Part shown: one piece after another, positions 8,698 to 18,172 of the stretch
Layout of the letters: every line of letters starts with the position of its first letter
Numbering within the stretch: the stretch's first letter is position 1
Assembly (NCBI RefSeq): GCF_904067545.1
Contig: NZ_LR881183.1
Location: 996,277 to 1,060,276 of the forward strand
Direction of reading: 5' to 3'
Source of the DNA: Thermococcus camini
GTDB taxonomy: Archaea > Methanobacteriota_B > Thermococci > Thermococcales > Thermococcaceae
Length of the DNA: 64,000 nucleotides
Made by a program: the position numbers and the translations under genes
Notes under the pieces: generated by a model
What the model was told of the DNA's origin: nothing
The model's input: the letters and a program-made list of their open reading frames with translations, nothing else
Databases searched by the model: none

Positions 8698-9666
8698 TTA
8701 AAATTCTACCTCCAACTCTCGGAAGGCCTCAATCAGTTTATCGTTCTCTTCTGACCTTCTGACCGAAAAGCGAACGAACTCTGGTAAGCCAAAGCTCTCA
8801 CAGTTCCTTACGAGGATCCCCCTCTCTTTCAGCCGTTCGACGGTTACCCCTGCATTGCCGACGTTTTTTATGAAGAAGTTGGCGTCACTCTTAACGCCCA
8901 GCTCCCGCTCAATCCTCTCCTTCTCCCGCCAGATTAGGGGCATGGTCTTTCTTAAGTGTTCGAAGCCGTCTTTGAGGAGAAACTCAAGGAAGGCAACCCC
9001 CGTCGAGCCTATGCCCCAGGGCATTCTGACGCTCCCGAAGGCCTCTTTAAAACCAAGGACGTAGCCCACCCTTATTCCGGGCAGACCGTAGCTCTTGGTG
9101 AAGGTTCTGAGTTTTACAACGTTCTCTCCTTCGGGACTTTCCGGCTTTTCAACGAAGTCTATGAAGGCCTCGTCGAGAACGAGGAGGGCTTTTCTATCCT
9201 CCACAGCGTCGAGAAGGGGTCTAAGCTCTCTGACGCGGTAGAATCTTCCGTCGGGATTGTTGGGGTTGCAGAAAAATACAACGGAGTTTCTCTCGACGAG
9301 TTCCGCGAGTTTCTCAGGCTCGTTCGGGCCTTTGATGACCTCTGCTCCAAAAATTCTCGCCACTCTCTCGTACTCGCCGTAGGTGTGACGCGGGATTACG
9401 ACCTTTCTCCCGCGGAGCGTGAGGATGCCGAGGAGGTAGAGCGCCTCGGTGATTCCAGCCGTTACGGTAAGGGGTTCACCGAGGAGCTCTCCTAATCCCT
9501 CCTCAAGCCCCGCGTAGTAGGGATAGCGGTTGCTTATCCCCCTGGCACGCTCGAACATCTCGTCGAGCCACTCCGGTGGATAATGGTTTAGTGATGCCGA
9601 GAAGTCCAGCAAACCTTCTTCCCTGGCACCGCCGTGGTATGTCGAGAACCTCACGGGCTCAAGCAT
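8698..9666 (-). CDS. cobD: CobD-like PLP enzyme (threonine-phosphate decarboxylase or aminotransferase)
   Basis: A 322-residue fold-type I PLP enzyme of the HisC/CobD group. The [10 protein letters not shown] motif near 148 and the Schiff-base lysine in [11 protein letters not shown] near 213 are visible, with an RVGY motif after it. It overlaps cbiB by 16 bp, which favours CobD: L-threonine phosphate to (R)-1-aminopropan-2-ol phosphate, the arm that CbiB attaches to cobyric acid. The long frame begins at 9711, but ATG 9666 follows GGGGGTGGTTCC and matches family length. A histidinol-phosphate aminotransferase role cannot be excluded from sequence alone. Confidence 0.85.
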   Translation of the reverse strand: MLEPVRFSTYHGGAREEGLLDFSASLNHYPPEWLDEMFERARGISNRYPYYAGLEEGLGELLGEPLTVTAGITEALYLLGILTLRGRKVVIPRHTYGEYERVARIFGAEVIKGPNEPEKLAELVERNSVVFFCNPNNPDGRFYRVRELRPLLDAVEDRKALLVLDEAFIDFVEKPESPEGENVVKLRTFTKSYGLPGIRVGYVLGFKEAFGSVRMPWGIGSTGVAFLEFLLKDGFEHLRKTMPLIWREKERIERELGVKSDANFFIKNVGNAGVTVERLKERGILVRNCESFGLPEFVRFSVRRSEENDKLIEAFRELEVEF

Positions 9667-10535
9667 GGAACCACCCCCGTTGCAAGGAGTAGGGCTATGG
9701 TAATTACCCATTCCGAAACGACCAACCAGTAAACCCTCAAAGCACGCACTATGTCTTCGTTCCCCGGTTCCCTCCCCGGGAACCGGTAAACGCCCGGCTT
9801 CTCAAGCCAGACACCGAGAACTGCACTCATGGCAGCCATCGGCTTGTCGGAGTTGAGTTTAAAGCGCGCAAGGCGGTAATACTTCAAAACCCTCCTTCCA
9901 CCAAGGAGGATGTAGAGGAGAACCGTCAAGCGGGCCGGGATGAAGTTGAGGAGGTCATCCAACCTGGCGGAAAACTTTCCAAAATATTCATAGCGCTCGT
10001 TCCGATAACCTAGCATCGCATCGAGCGTGTTCACCGCACGGTAGAGCAGAGCTCCCGGAAGGCCAAAGAGGAGGAAGTAGAGCAGCGGGGCGATTACTGA
10101 GTCGTTGAGGTTCTCGGCGAGGCTTTCTATCGCTGCAGAGTTGAGGTGGGCCTCGTTGAGGGCTCTGGTGTCTCTGCTCACTATCATCGAGACGGCCTTC
10201 CGCTTCTCCCCGATGTCCCCAGTTATCGTCCTCACGACGTGCTCATGAAGGCTTCTTATCGCAAAGGAGCTCTTGAGGAGGTAAACCGCAAGGGCGTAGC
10301 CCAGCGGGGAGGGGAGGTAAGGAGGAATAAGCGAGAGAGCTAAGGCGAAGATGACAACGATGAGGGCAACCAGTGTTCCGGCGATAAAATCGGGGAGAGG
10401 GCTTTTTCTTTTCCACCTTTTGTCAAGAAAGCCCGCCATCTTTCCGAACCACACCACGGGATGAGCTAGTGCTGGCGGTTCCCCAAGGAGTAGGTCCCAT
10501 AGCAAAGCCAGAAGAAAAACCGTCAGAACCTCCAT
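9651..10535 (-). CDS. cbiB: adenosylcobinamide-phosphate synthase CbiB
   Basis: A 294-residue membrane enzyme that joins aminopropanol phosphate to adenosylcobyric acid. The N-terminus [20 protein letters not shown] is the family signature, and the protein has about five membrane segments, with conserved [15 protein letters not shown] (near 165) and [18 protein letters not shown] 10535 is chosen by homology. It overlaps the glycosylase gene upstream by 13 bp and cobD downstream by 16 bp, so the three form one operon. This step follows CbiZ or CbiP in the pathway encoded across this island. Confidence 0.95.
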   Translation of the reverse strand: MEVLTVFLLALLWDLLLGEPPALAHPVVWFGKMAGFLDKRWKRKSPLPDFIAGTLVALIVVIFALALSLIPPYLPSPLGYALAVYLLKSSFAIRSLHEHVVRTITGDIGEKRKAVSMIVSRDTRALNEAHLNSAAIESLAENLNDSVIAPLLYFLLFGLPGALLYRAVNTLDAMLGYRNERYEYFGKFSARLDDLLNFIPARLTVLLYILLGGRRVLKYYRLARFKLNSDKPMAAMSAVLGVWLEKPGVYRFPGREPGNEDIVRALRVYWLVVSEWVITIALLLATGVVPCLSP

Positions 10536-11269
10536 TCTCCGAAAACCTCCCCTATGGCAGAATACTCCTCCAGCATCTCCTCGTTCGGCTCTCTGATCCC
10601 CCTCCTCACGTACCATGCCGGATGTTTGAGGTACCTGAACTCAAAGCCGAGCCGTTTCAGGGCCTTCTCTGCGGTTCTGCCGATGGCGAAAATTGATTTA
10701 GGCCTCAAAATTTCAAGCTCCTTCTCCAAGAGTTCGAGCTCCCCTTTGCCAAAACCCTTCAGCTTATTGCCCGGAGGGTTGCACTTCACGACGTTGGTTA
10801 TGTAGACAAAGTCCGGGTTGATACCCAGAGTGAAGAGCGTCTTCCTCAGCAGCATTCCCGATGCGTCGCGGTAGAAGCATATCCCGGTCTTTCCACAGCC
10901 CTTCCTTCCCGGTGCCTCTCCAACGAGGGCAACCCCCGAGCCGGGCCAGCCGTTGGCGAAGGGAAGGCCTTCAAACTCGCCCACCCTGAGCTGATAGCGG
11001 TGGTATTCCTCGCGGCAGAACCTCAGGGGGTCTTTGAGAAGCTCCTGGTAGAGGCCTCCCAGCTCCCGGGCTGTTCTTTCGTCTTCCCTGTTCACGACGA
11101 GGAAACGCTCACCGGGGTTGTATATCGTTCTCGCGTAGACCCCGTAGGTCTTCTCGTCCAAGCTCAGGAAATCCCTCCAGTCGCGGAGGGCTAACGGAAT
11201 TACTTTAAGATTGGCGGGGTTTGTGTAGACCCCACCGACCTTTTTGAGGTTCTCAAACGGCAGGAGCAT
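10523..11269 (-). CDS. uracil-DNA glycosylase superfamily protein
   Basis: A 248-residue protein of the UDG superfamily. Motif 1 appears as [16 protein letters not shown], then [14 protein letters not shown] and [12 protein letters not shown], and the second motif begins KHPAWYV where classical enzymes have HPS. It is longer than type-4 UDGs and I do not see their full iron-sulphur cysteine spacing, so its exact subfamily and activity are open. It would excise uracil from DNA if active. It is the first gene of an operon with cbiB and cobD, an unexplained link. ATG 11269 is chosen because TATA (CCTATAAACC, about 11288-11297) sits 25 nt before it. Confidence 0.75.
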   Translation of the reverse strand: MLLPFENLKKVGGVYTNPANLKVIPLALRDWRDFLSLDEKTYGVYARTIYNPGERFLVVNREDERTARELGGLYQELLKDPLRFCREEYHRYQLRVGEFEGLPFANGWPGSGVALVGEAPGRKGCGKTGICFYRDASGMLLRKTLFTLGINPDFVYITNVVKCNPPGNKLKGFGKGELELLEKELEILRPKSIFAIGRTAEKALKRLGFEFRYLKHPAWYVRRGIREPNEEMLEEYSAIGEVFGEWRF

Positions 11270-11271
11270 AA

Positions 11272-11287
11272 TGGATAAAAAGTCCAG
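11272..11287. promoter_or_regulatory. 16-nt shared B12-island element, copy 1
   Basis: TGGATAAAAAGTCCAG contains the inverted halves TGGA and TCCA around an A-rich centre. The identical 16-mer occurs at 16471-16486. Here it lies in the divergent region between the UDG-cbiB-cobD operon and the DUF71-cobZ-cobS operon, between TATA and start on the minus strand and just upstream of TATA on the plus strand. It is a likely operator for a cobamide-responsive repressor. Confidence 0.6.
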
Positions 11288-11311
11288 AGGGTTTATAGGT
11301 TTGGTGGTTCG

Positions 11312-11962
11312 ATGTCTCACGAAGAGGGAATTGCATTCTTTTCCGGTGGAAAGGACGGGCTTTACGCAGTCCATCTTGCGGAGAGAAAAGGGATTAAAAT
11401 CCCCTATCTGCTCACGCTGAAAACCACAATAGGCCTCTCACCCCACAGGGAAAATCTCGGAGCTTTAGAAACACTCGCCGGAGCAATAGGGAAAAAACTG
11501 CTCACTTTTGACATGGCAAAGGGAAGCGATGCTTTGGCGGAGTTTATAGGCTCTCTCGGCGTGGATTACATCATAGCGGGAGACGTTCTGCTTGAGGATC
11601 ACCTGAGATGGGTTGAGCGTCTCGCCCGTAAGGCCGGTGTGACTCCATTTGAACCCCTCTGGGAACGGGACACGGAGGAGCTCGCCGTTGAAATGCTTGA
11701 GGCTGGCTTTGAATACGCGATGATCGCGGTCAACAAGGAGAAGCTCGACAGAGCGTGGCTTGGCTACACCTTCCGCTCGGTTAGGGATTTAGAGCTTTTC
11801 CTCGATTCAAATCCCAGTGTTGACCCGATCGGAGAGATGGGAGAGTTCCACACGGTCGTTTTGAGAGCTCCTCTCTTCCAGGAACGCTTCGTCCTTGAGG
11901 TGTTCTCAACTGAGGAAAGCGAGAGGTATTACTGGTTAAAGTTTAGGCTGGTGGGAGAATGA
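11312..11962 (+). CDS. DUF71/COG2102 PP-loop ATPase, B12-associated branch
   Basis: A 216-residue adenine-nucleotide alpha hydrolase-like protein. The PP-loop SGGKDG is at residues 10-15, and the conserved middle GVDYIIAGDVLLEDHLRWVE and PLWERDTEELA near 115 fit DUF71. Published comparative genomics splits this family into diphthine-ammonia ligase (Dph6) and a branch found next to B12 salvage genes. The ATGA overlap with cobZ and the cobS gene that follows put this copy in the B12 branch. An amide- or amine-forming step in cobinamide salvage is inferred. GGTGGTTCG precedes the ATG. Confidence 0.82.
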   Translation: MSHEEGIAFFSGGKDGLYAVHLAERKGIKIPYLLTLKTTIGLSPHRENLGALETLAGAIGKKLLTFDMAKGSDALAEFIGSLGVDYIIAGDVLLEDHLRWVERLARKAGVTPFEPLWERDTEELAVEMLEAGFEYAMIAVNKEKLDRAWLGYTFRSVRDLELFLDSNPSVDPIGEMGEFHTVVLRAPLFQERFVLEVFSTEESERYYWLKFRLVGE

Positions 11963-12381
11963 GGGCTGAAGAAATCCTCAAAAAAATCGAATCAAAAGGC
12001 ATAACCCTCGACTCCCTGCTCGACACGGCTCTGGAGCTCTACATAGGTGAGGAGCGGGAAAAGATTCAAGAAGAACTTCATGAGCTGATGCTGAAGTATT
12101 TGAGCGACATCAACGTTCAGGCATTAATTCTTTCAGCTCTCCTGCTTGAGGAGAACTTCACGGTCGAAGGCGACCCCGTGAATTTAGTGGCGGACGAGCT
12201 GATTGGAATAAACATCGCCGAATACATAGGCGGAAAGATGGCGCTCTTCAACTTCTTCTACTACGACACAAGGAAGCCCGGGATTCTGGCGGAGCTACCA
12301 CCCTTTTTGGACGATGCCATCGGAGGCTTTATAGCGGGCTGCATGACGAGGCTCTTCGAATCGGAGGCGGACTGGCCATGA
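11959..12381 (+). CDS. cobZ: CobZ-type alpha-ribazole phosphatase
   Basis: A 140-residue protein of the PgpA fold seen in archaeal CobZ (Methanosarcina MM2058 type). Conserved features are the [16 protein letters not shown] helix and the [18 protein letters not shown] segment with [10 protein letters not shown], typical of PgpA/CobZ. The enzyme removes the 5'-phosphate from alpha-ribazole phosphate or from adenosylcobalamin phosphate, the last step of nucleotide-loop assembly. It starts inside the stop of the DUF71 gene (ATGA) and overlaps cobS by four bases, so co-translation is likely. Placement in this operon makes CobZ more likely than lipid phosphatase PgpA. Confidence 0.88.
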   Translation: MRAEEILKKIESKGITLDSLLDTALELYIGEEREKIQEELHELMLKYLSDINVQALILSALLLEENFTVEGDPVNLVADELIGINIAEYIGGKMALFNFFYYDTRKPGILAELPPFLDDAIGGFIAGCMTRLFESEADWP

Positions 12382-13079
12382 GGAACCTCCTGCCGTTCTT
12401 GACACGGGTGCCAATCAAGGGCGACTTCGAAAAAGCCCGCGAGGAGTTCTGGGCCTTTCCACTCGTTGCATTGGTTAGTTCAGCGCTCCCAACGCTCGTC
12501 CTCTACTTAGGGCTTCCCCTCTCGAACGTCCTAGCGGTTATCGCGCTTTACTTCACCATTGGCCTCCTTCACCTCGACGGCTTGGCGGACTTTGCCGACG
12601 GAGTGATGGTCAAGGGCGAGCGGGAGAGGAAGATAAAGGCCATGAAGGACGTAAACACAGGTATAGCCGGCCTCTTTGCCGTGGTAATGGTTCTGCTCCT
12701 GCAGGTTTACTCGCTCGGGCTCGTTCATTTCTACGCGCTCTTGTTAGCCGAGCTGAACTCAAAGCTCGCCATGCTCCTCGCTCTGGCAACAAAGAAACCG
12801 CTCGGCCAAGGGCTTGGGGCCTACTTCATGGAGAAGATGAACAGCGGCCAGCTCCTCGGCGGGCTCATCTTCTACGCCATCCTCCTCGCCCCTGTAGTTG
12901 TCTACGAGCAAAATGCCCTGGTCTCGCTCCTCGGTCTGGCCTTCGGGGGCTACGCCATCAAAGTTGCCCTCGGCAACTTCGGCGGGATAAACGGCGACTG
13001 CCTTGGAGCGGTTGCGGAGATAACGAGGGCCGGAACGCTTTTGGTCATGGCTTTTGCTTGGGCTTACGTGGGAGGCTGA
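12378..13079 (+). CDS. cobS: adenosylcobinamide-GDP ribazoletransferase CobS
   Basis: A 233-residue integral membrane protein with about six hydrophobic segments. The hallmark [15 protein letters not shown] at about 63-77 binds metal, and [10 protein letters not shown] and NSKLAMLLA follow as in CobS. It joins alpha-ribazole (or its phosphate) to adenosylcobinamide-GDP, releasing GMP. It is translationally coupled to cobZ by ATGA and overlaps the 3' end of the convergent lipoprotein gene by 16 bp. The substrate partners are made by CobY and CobT, encoded nearby. Confidence 0.95.
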   Translation: MRNLLPFLTRVPIKGDFEKAREEFWAFPLVALVSSALPTLVLYLGLPLSNVLAVIALYFTIGLLHLDGLADFADGVMVKGERERKIKAMKDVNTGIAGLFAVVMVLLLQVYSLGLVHFYALLLAELNSKLAMLLALATKKPLGQGLGAYFMEKMNSGQLLGGLIFYAILLAPVVVYEQNALVSLLGLAFGGYAIKVALGNFGGINGDCLGAVAEITRAGTLLVMAFAWAYVGG

Positions 13080-14182
13080 ATCCCCGGAATCACATCGAGT
13101 CTATCGAGCTCCCTGTCCTCGAGGGCCGCATAAGGCAGGTATCCCCTATCCTGGGCCTTTTCTATAAAGTCGAGGATTCTCGCCATGTCCTCCTGACTCT
13201 TCGTCCCGTCGTCAGCGTAGTCCACAGCTAAGACAACTTTTCCGGCCTTAACAACCCTGTCGAGGAGTGAAACCTTTTCGTCCGTCCAGGGGCTCGGCTC
13301 AAGACCGTTGTAAAAAACGTCCTCGCTCGCCCAGCCCGAAACCGTCTCAAGGAGCGTTCCATTGTCGTATTCGAGCAGATACTCCCCATTCTGGGGAATT
13401 ATTATGAAGCTCGGTCCTGCCTTGGAGCGTGTGTAGTTCGCTATTTCCAGGATAAACTCAATCATCTGCCTGGCCGTCCAGCTCTCCCCATATTTCTTGG
13501 CCCAGAACCAGTACTCATCGACCTTGTCGAGATAAACGCCCGAAAAACCCTGCGCGATGATTTTGTCTAGGTACTTAAAGATGATTTGCTTCCAGCCCTC
13601 CTCCCAGTACTTGACGGCGTAGTTGCCCTCCCAGTCCGGATTCTCCGGCCCGAGCCACGCGGGAGGGTTCTCTTTCCACCCCTCTTTCCAGTAGAAGCGG
13701 TAATTCTCGGCCTCGCCGATGCTGATGTAGGCTATGGGGATTACCCCAGTCCTCTTAATCATCTCGATTTCTTCCCGCGTGTAGGCCCTCTCATCGCTCC
13801 CGTCCCTTGAGTAGTCCATGACGACTAAGTCGAAGCCGCTCTTCGCTATAACCTCCGGACTCGCGTTCTGGAGCCAGTACGCCCAGCTCCTAATTGAGGA
13901 AATGTTCAGCCTTCCCTTAACCTGGATTTGGCTTGAGTTTTCGCCTTTTGGAGTGGTCTGGATCGTTGATGTCACGTTTTGCTGGGCCATTTTGGGAGAG
14001 GTTACATTAGACAAAACCGGGGAGGAGGTGTGCGATGTCTGAAAAGGAGAAGACCTCGTCTCAGGTATGGGGCGAGAAGAAGACGGGAATAAAGTCGTGC
14101 TGGTTTTCTCTGTTGGGGCGTTTGAGAGACAGGCAGAGGCCAAAACTATGAGGAGCGAGAGGAGTATGCCGAGGAGCCGCAT
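13064..14182 (-). CDS. lipoprotein with GH114-like (TM1410/MJ1477-type) domain
   Basis: A 372-residue secreted lipoprotein. The signal ends in a lipobox (LASAC, about 14-18), then a Ser/Thr-rich linker to about 95, then a TIM-barrel domain of the endo-alpha-1,4-polygalactosaminidase family with [21 protein letters not shown] and [11 protein letters not shown]. These carry acidic residues that could be catalytic. It probably sits on the outer face of the membrane and cuts a surface or environmental polysaccharide; the substrate is not known. It interrupts the B12 island on the opposite strand, convergent with cobS and divergent from cobY. Confidence 0.8.
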   Translation of the reverse strand: MRLLGILLSLLIVLASACLSNAPTEKTSTTLFPSSSRPIPETRSSPFQTSHTSSPVLSNVTSPKMAQQNVTSTIQTTPKGENSSQIQVKGRLNISSIRSWAYWLQNASPEVIAKSGFDLVVMDYSRDGSDERAYTREEIEMIKRTGVIPIAYISIGEAENYRFYWKEGWKENPPAWLGPENPDWEGNYAVKYWEEGWKQIIFKYLDKIIAQGFSGVYLDKVDEYWFWAKKYGESWTARQMIEFILEIANYTRSKAGPSFIIIPQNGEYLLEYDNGTLLETVSGWASEDVFYNGLEPSPWTDEKVSLLDRVVKAGKVVLAVDYADDGTKSQEDMARILDFIEKAQDRGYLPYAALEDRELDRLDVIPGIQPPT

Positions 14183-14232
14183 AGAGATAGTTGGGCGGAA
14201 GGCCTTTTAACCGTTGCCCGCTATCAACTCCC

Positions 14233-14772
14233 ATGATAATCATCATGGCCGGCGGAAAGTCGAGCAGAATGGGCCGGGAGAAGCCCGTCCTGGAAGTCGG
14301 AAATAGACCGATGCTCCTGCGCGTTTACGAGGAGACCGAAAAAGTTGGAGAAGTTCTCGTTGCCGTCTCCAGGAATACTCCCAGAACGAAGGAGCTCTGC
14401 CTCCGCGAGGGGATTTCCTTTGTTGAGACGCCGGGGAACGGCTACGTTGAGGACCTGATTTACCTCCTTCGCGAATTCGGGCCTTTCGTCAGCGTTTCCG
14501 CCGATCTGCCCTTCCTGAAGGCGAGTGATGTAGTGGCCATCGAGAAGGCCTTTGACGGGAGGAAGAGCCTGACGGGGGTCCTTCCCCCAAAGCTCGTTCC
14601 GAAGGACTTAAGACCTGTTGTTTATCGGGGCTACGCGATAGTCGGCCTCAACGCCGTCGGAACTGAGGGAGAGCGATTTTTCGAGCTGAGCAACCCGCTG
14701 TTGGCTCTCAACGTGAACACACCGGAAGAGTTAAAGCTCGCCGAGGGGATAGCGAGGCTGGTGGGAAGATGA
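14233..14772 (+). CDS. cobY: adenosylcobinamide-phosphate guanylyltransferase CobY
   Basis: A 179-residue archaeal nucleotidyltransferase that transfers GMP from GTP to adenosylcobinamide phosphate, replacing bacterial CobU. The N-terminus MIIIMAGGKSSRMGREKP is the sugar-nucleotidyltransferase signature, and VSVSADLPFL supplies a metal-binding aspartate. TATA CCTTTTAACC (about 14203-14212) is 25 nt from ATG 14233, so the longer frame from 14191 is rejected and the mRNA should be nearly leaderless. It overlaps the small membrane gene downstream by four bases. Confidence 0.93.
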   Translation: MIIIMAGGKSSRMGREKPVLEVGNRPMLLRVYEETEKVGEVLVAVSRNTPRTKELCLREGISFVETPGNGYVEDLIYLLREFGPFVSVSADLPFLKASDVVAIEKAFDGRKSLTGVLPPKLVPKDLRPVVYRGYAIVGLNAVGTEGERFFELSNPLLALNVNTPEELKLAEGIARLVGR

Positions 14773-14981
14773 GGGGCAAGGAACTTAAGGGTGCAATAGC
14801 CTTCGTTCTCTTCATGATCATCGCTGGACTGTTCGTCTTCGGCTTCCTGCTCTTTGCAGTGGTTCTAACCCTCACCGGTCTGCTCCTTTTCCTCGGCTTC
14901 TACCTCTACGTCCGCCTGAGGCTCTGGTGGGCGAAGAGACACCCACCCAAGGAGCTTGAGGGGCCGGAAGACTACTTTTAG
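14769..14981 (+). CDS. small two-helix membrane protein
   Basis: A 70-residue protein with two hydrophobic segments (about 10-30 and 32-50), a basic cytoplasmic stretch ([11 protein letters not shown]) and an acidic C-terminus. It starts in the cobY stop (ATGA), so it is co-translated with it. I do not recognise a family. A role in holding the membrane-bound late B12 enzymes together is possible but unproven. Its last four bases overlap the 3' end of convergent cbiP. Confidence 0.75.
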   Translation: MRGKELKGAIAFVLFMIIAGLFVFGFLLFAVVLTLTGLLLFLGFYLYVRLRLWWAKRHPPKELEGPEDYF

Positions 14982-16429
14982 AGCCCCAGCTCCCCCAAAA
15001 TCCTTTCCACGTCGAGGTTCCTCTCAACAATCCCCGCGAACCTCTCAATTTCCTCCTCTATGCTCCACCGCTCAATCGAAACCGGCTCAAGGCCCTTCTC
15101 AGACCTCAGAAAGTTAAGGAAGCGCTCTGTGAAGATAAAGTTGTGGAAGATGCCGTGGAGGTAAGTCCCAAAGGCTCTCTTGCCAATCGCACCTTCAGGC
15201 TCGAAAGTTTTCGCCCCGTTGATGGCGGTTATAACTGAGAAAGGCCTCTCAGAGGTGCTCCTGCCGAAGCGTATCTCGTAGCCCTCAACCGCCGTTCCCT
15301 TTGCCGGCCCCCACAGAACTTTAGCGGTTAAGTGGTTCGTCCTCTTGGTTTTCTCGAAGACTGTCTTGGCAGGCAGGAGGCCGATGCCCTTTACCTCACC
15401 GCGCTTCGACTCAACAGTATCTATTATCTTCTCACCCAGCATCTGAAAGCCGCCGCAGATCCCGACGACGAAAGAACCCTCGCGGTGGGCCTCCAAGACG
15501 GCCTCCTCAATTCCGTTCTCCCTCATCCAGAGCAAATCCTCAACGGTGTTTTTGCTCCCGGGGACTATGATAACATCACCTTTGATTTCCTCCGCTTTGG
15601 TGACGTAATCAACGCCGTTGGCCCAGTGGAGGGGCTCAAAGTCGGTGAAGTTGCTTATGTGGGGCAGCTTGATTACCTGTATGTGGAGCTCGCCTCTGAC
15701 TTTTGGAAACTCTGCTAAGGAGTCCTCCTCCGGTAAGCGGTGCTCGACGTACGGGATAACGCCCAAGGTGGGCTTCCCGTAGCGCTTTTCAAGGTACTCG
15801 AAGCCGGGCTTTAGGAGCGATGCATCCCCCCGGAACCTGTTGAAGACGAAGCCGATTATCGCTTCCCTCTCGCGTTCATTCAAAAGCTCCATCGTGCCCA
15901 CTATCGAGGCAAAGCTCCCGCCCCGGTCTATGTCTGTAACGAGGATTCCCTTTGCCTTTGCGTGGAGCATCACCCTCGTGTTCGCTATGTCGTAGTCCTT
16001 GAGGTTGATTTCGACCGGACTGCCGGCGCCTTCAATTATAACGAGGTCGTGCTTCTCCTTCAGCTCGTTGAGAACGGTCATCGCTTTCCTGAAGAGCTCC
16101 TCCTTCTTGGACAGCATGTAGTCTCTGGCCGAAACGCTTCCCACTGGCTTCCCCATGAAGACGACCTGGCTTCTCATGTTGCCCTCAGGCTTGAGCAGAA
16201 TCGGGTTGAACTTAACGCTGGGCTTTTTTCTGCACGCTATCGCCTGCAAATACTGCGCCCTGCTTATCTCGCCCCCTTCGATGCTCGGCGCTGCGTTCAG
16301 GCTCATGTTCTGGCTCTTGAATGGAACGACGTCGTAGCCGAGGTTCGAGAAAATCTGGCATAGTGCCGTGACGAGGAGCGACTTGCCAGCTCCGGACGAG
16401 GTTCCTAAGACCATCAAGGCATCTCCCAT
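14978..16429 (-). CDS. cbiP: cobyric acid synthase CbiP/CobQ
   Basis: A 483-residue glutamine-dependent amidotransferase of normal length. The N-terminal synthetase domain has the dethiobiotin-synthetase-like P-loop GTSSGAGKS at about 9-17 and [10 protein letters not shown] near 38. The C-terminal class I glutaminase domain has the nucleophile in [12 protein letters not shown] and GTYLHGIF. It amidates side chains b, d, e and g of adenosylcobyrinic diamide. No other ring-synthesis gene is here, so it may repair incompletely amidated scavenged corrinoids. ATG 16429 follows GGTGGGAGA. It shares a divergent promoter region with cobT. Confidence 0.95.
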   Translation of the reverse strand: MGDALMVLGTSSGAGKSLLVTALCQIFSNLGYDVVPFKSQNMSLNAAPSIEGGEISRAQYLQAIACRKKPSVKFNPILLKPEGNMRSQVVFMGKPVGSVSARDYMLSKKEELFRKAMTVLNELKEKHDLVIIEGAGSPVEINLKDYDIANTRVMLHAKAKGILVTDIDRGGSFASIVGTMELLNEREREAIIGFVFNRFRGDASLLKPGFEYLEKRYGKPTLGVIPYVEHRLPEEDSLAEFPKVRGELHIQVIKLPHISNFTDFEPLHWANGVDYVTKAEEIKGDVIIVPGSKNTVEDLLWMRENGIEEAVLEAHREGSFVVGICGGFQMLGEKIIDTVESKRGEVKGIGLLPAKTVFEKTKRTNHLTAKVLWGPAKGTAVEGYEIRFGRSTSERPFSVITAINGAKTFEPEGAIGKRAFGTYLHGIFHNFIFTERFLNFLRSEKGLEPVSIERWSIEEEIERFAGIVERNLDVERILGELGL

Positions 16430-16470
16430 TCTCCCACCGTTCGGAGTTGGCCGAAGGACATATAAACCCT

Positions 16471-16486
16471 TGGATAAAAAGTCCAG
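16471..16486. promoter_or_regulatory. 16-nt shared B12-island element, copy 2
   Basis: TGGATAAAAAGTCCAG, identical to 11272-11287. It lies between the cobT TATA (CATATAAAC, about 16459-16467) and the cobT start, over the expected start site, and upstream of the cbiP TATA on the other strand. Position and repetition at both divergent promoters of the island suggest a common operator. Confidence 0.6.
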
Positions 16487-16497
16487 CGGTGGTTGAA

Positions 16498-17508
16498 ATG
16501 GAGAGCCTCTTCCTGCTGGTTTTGGGTAACACGGAGATAAGCACAGTCCCGGGAATAAGTGTGGCCGGGGCTACACCCGAACTTACCAGACTCACCCCAG
16601 TAGCCGATGCGGAGTACCTCTTCCACGAGAAGCCCCTGACTATTGACGTAATCCCCGTAACCCCTGAAGGCCACCCGACGCCGGCTATAATCACCAAAGC
16701 GGCGAAGGAGCTTGCGAACTTCCCGGTTCTAGTTGTCAGGGGTGGAACATATCTCGCTCCGCTCGTCCCCCATATCCACATCAGCAACGCCGTCGGGAGG
16801 GACTTTAGGAAAGAACCTGCACTGCCGGAGTTTGGGGAGATAATCAGGCGTGCCAAGCTCCTCGGCGAGGAGCTGAACAAGATGCCAATCAAGGAACTCG
16901 TCATCGGCGAATCCACTCCCGGCGGAACTACAACTGCCCAGACCGTTCTGTGGGCGCTCGGGTATGAAGCTAAGACGAGTTCGGCCTCGCCCAATAACCC
17001 TCAAAGCCTGAAGGAGAAGGTAATCAGCGAGGCCTTCAAGAGGGCCGGAATTGAGAAGGGCCAGCTCAGAGACAATCCGCTCGAAGCTCTAAGGCAGTTC
17101 GGCGACCCTATGCTGGCAACGGTGATAGGTATTTCCCTCGGCTTCAGGAAGAACGTCGTCCTGGCTGGAGGAACGCAGATGCTGGCCATCTCAGCGCTCC
17201 TAAAGGCCCTCGGCGAGGATTTAAACAGGTTCATGATTGCAACGACGAAGTGGGTGGTCAATGATAAGAGCGCAACCTTCCTCGAAACGGCGAGGGAAAT
17301 CGGAATAATAACTTATTCGGCCGACCTTGACTTCTCAAAGAGCGAGTTTAAAGGACTGAGAGACTACGAGCGCGGCTACGTCAAGGAAGGAGTTGGAGCG
17401 GGAGGGGCGACGTGGCTGGCCGTTAAAGCCGGCTTCTCGCCAGAAGAAGTCAGCAAAAAGGTCGAGGAGCTTTACGGAAGGCTTATGGAGATGAAGTCGT
17501 CCCCCTGA
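16498..17508 (+). CDS. cobT: archaeal CobT-family phosphoribosyltransferase
   Basis: A 336-residue protein of the archaeal CobT family (TIGR00303-like), which makes alpha-ribazole phosphate or a related alpha-nucleotide from nicotinate mononucleotide and a lower-ligand base. Conserved stretches are [34 protein letters not shown] and [11 protein letters not shown] near 225. ATG 16498 after GGTGGTTGAA is chosen over a frame opening at 16447, which would run into the promoter. The last 26 bp overlap the convergent VapC gene. Confidence 0.92.
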   Translation: MESLFLLVLGNTEISTVPGISVAGATPELTRLTPVADAEYLFHEKPLTIDVIPVTPEGHPTPAIITKAAKELANFPVLVVRGGTYLAPLVPHIHISNAVGRDFRKEPALPEFGEIIRRAKLLGEELNKMPIKELVIGESTPGGTTTAQTVLWALGYEAKTSSASPNNPQSLKEKVISEAFKRAGIEKGQLRDNPLEALRQFGDPMLATVIGISLGFRKNVVLAGGTQMLAISALLKALGEDLNRFMIATTKWVVNDKSATFLETAREIGIITYSADLDFSKSEFKGLRDYERGYVKEGVGAGGATWLAVKAGFSPEEVSKKVEELYGRLMEMKSSP

Positions 17509-17947
17509 GCAGTTCAGCCTCTATCCCGGCTTTTACCGCTTTTTCGTACATCTTTTTGTCGTCGGTTATCAGCTTGGCACCGGCTCTTTTTGCACATGCT
17601 AGGAAAAGGACGTCAAAACCGCTTGCCTTTGTAGTAATTCCAAGGTCAATGGCGATTTCAAGGAGATAAACGTCCGAGTACAGTAAGGAATGTTCGGTAA
17701 TAAAACTAACCGCAAGCCTGGAAAGGGCAGGATTGTTGGAGAGGCGTGAGACAACGGAAGCCGTCTCCACAAGCATAGCAACCGGCTCGTGTAGCAGTAT
17801 CCTACCCATGGTCACTTCATCAAGAATGGACTTCGCTTTTCTGTGAAGCGCGAGCCGGGAGTAGTAAACTTCGTCCCTTTTCTTCCGCTTTGGTGGAACA
17901 AAGCCCTTCACGAAGACGCTCGTGTCGAGGACGAGGTCAGTAGTCAT
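17483..17947 (-). CDS. vapC: PIN-domain ribonuclease toxin (VapC-like)
   Basis: A 154-residue PIN protein. The first acidic residue is in [11 protein letters not shown] near residue 8, a central glutamate lies in [12 protein letters not shown], and the C-terminal acidic pair is in [25 protein letters not shown]. These would hold magnesium for RNA cleavage. It overlaps the small gene upstream by 11 bp, the usual toxin-antitoxin arrangement. Its 3' end runs 26 bp into cobT on the other strand. The target RNA is unknown. Confidence 0.87.
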   Translation of the reverse strand: MTTDLVLDTSVFVKGFVPPKRKKRDEVYYSRLALHRKAKSILDEVTMGRILLHEPVAMLVETASVVSRLSNNPALSRLAVSFITEHSLLYSDVYLLEIAIDLGITTKASGFDVLFLACAKRAGAKLITDDKKMYEKAVKAGIEAELLRGTTSSP

Positions 17948-18143
17948 AGTTCCTCTCCCTCATCTCCCGTACCATCTCGGTTATGTCCTCTACGTCTTCC
18001 GTGTACTCAGTCTCCTCTTCCGCAAGTTGAATGAGCTCTTCAAGGGTAACCCTGCTCTTCCGAAGTTCCTTTAACCGTATTTTCAACAGGAGATTCTGTG
18101 CATCAAGGAAGAGCCTTTCAACCTGGCTCTCAACGTCCTCCAT
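17937..18143 (-). CDS. antitoxin of the VapC pair
   Basis: A 68-residue charged, helical protein (ESQVERLFLDAQNLLLKIRL, then TLEELIQLAEEETEYTEDVED) with no clear DNA-binding fold. Its stop lies inside the PIN gene. By position and size it is the antitoxin that would wrap the toxin active site with its acidic C-terminal tail. GGTGAGAGA precedes the ATG. Confidence 0.75.
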   Translation of the reverse strand: MEDVESQVERLFLDAQNLLLKIRLKELRKSRVTLEELIQLAEEETEYTEDVEDITEMVREMRERNYDY

Positions 18144-18172
18144 TCTCTCACCAGCGTTAATAGGGGCTGAAG

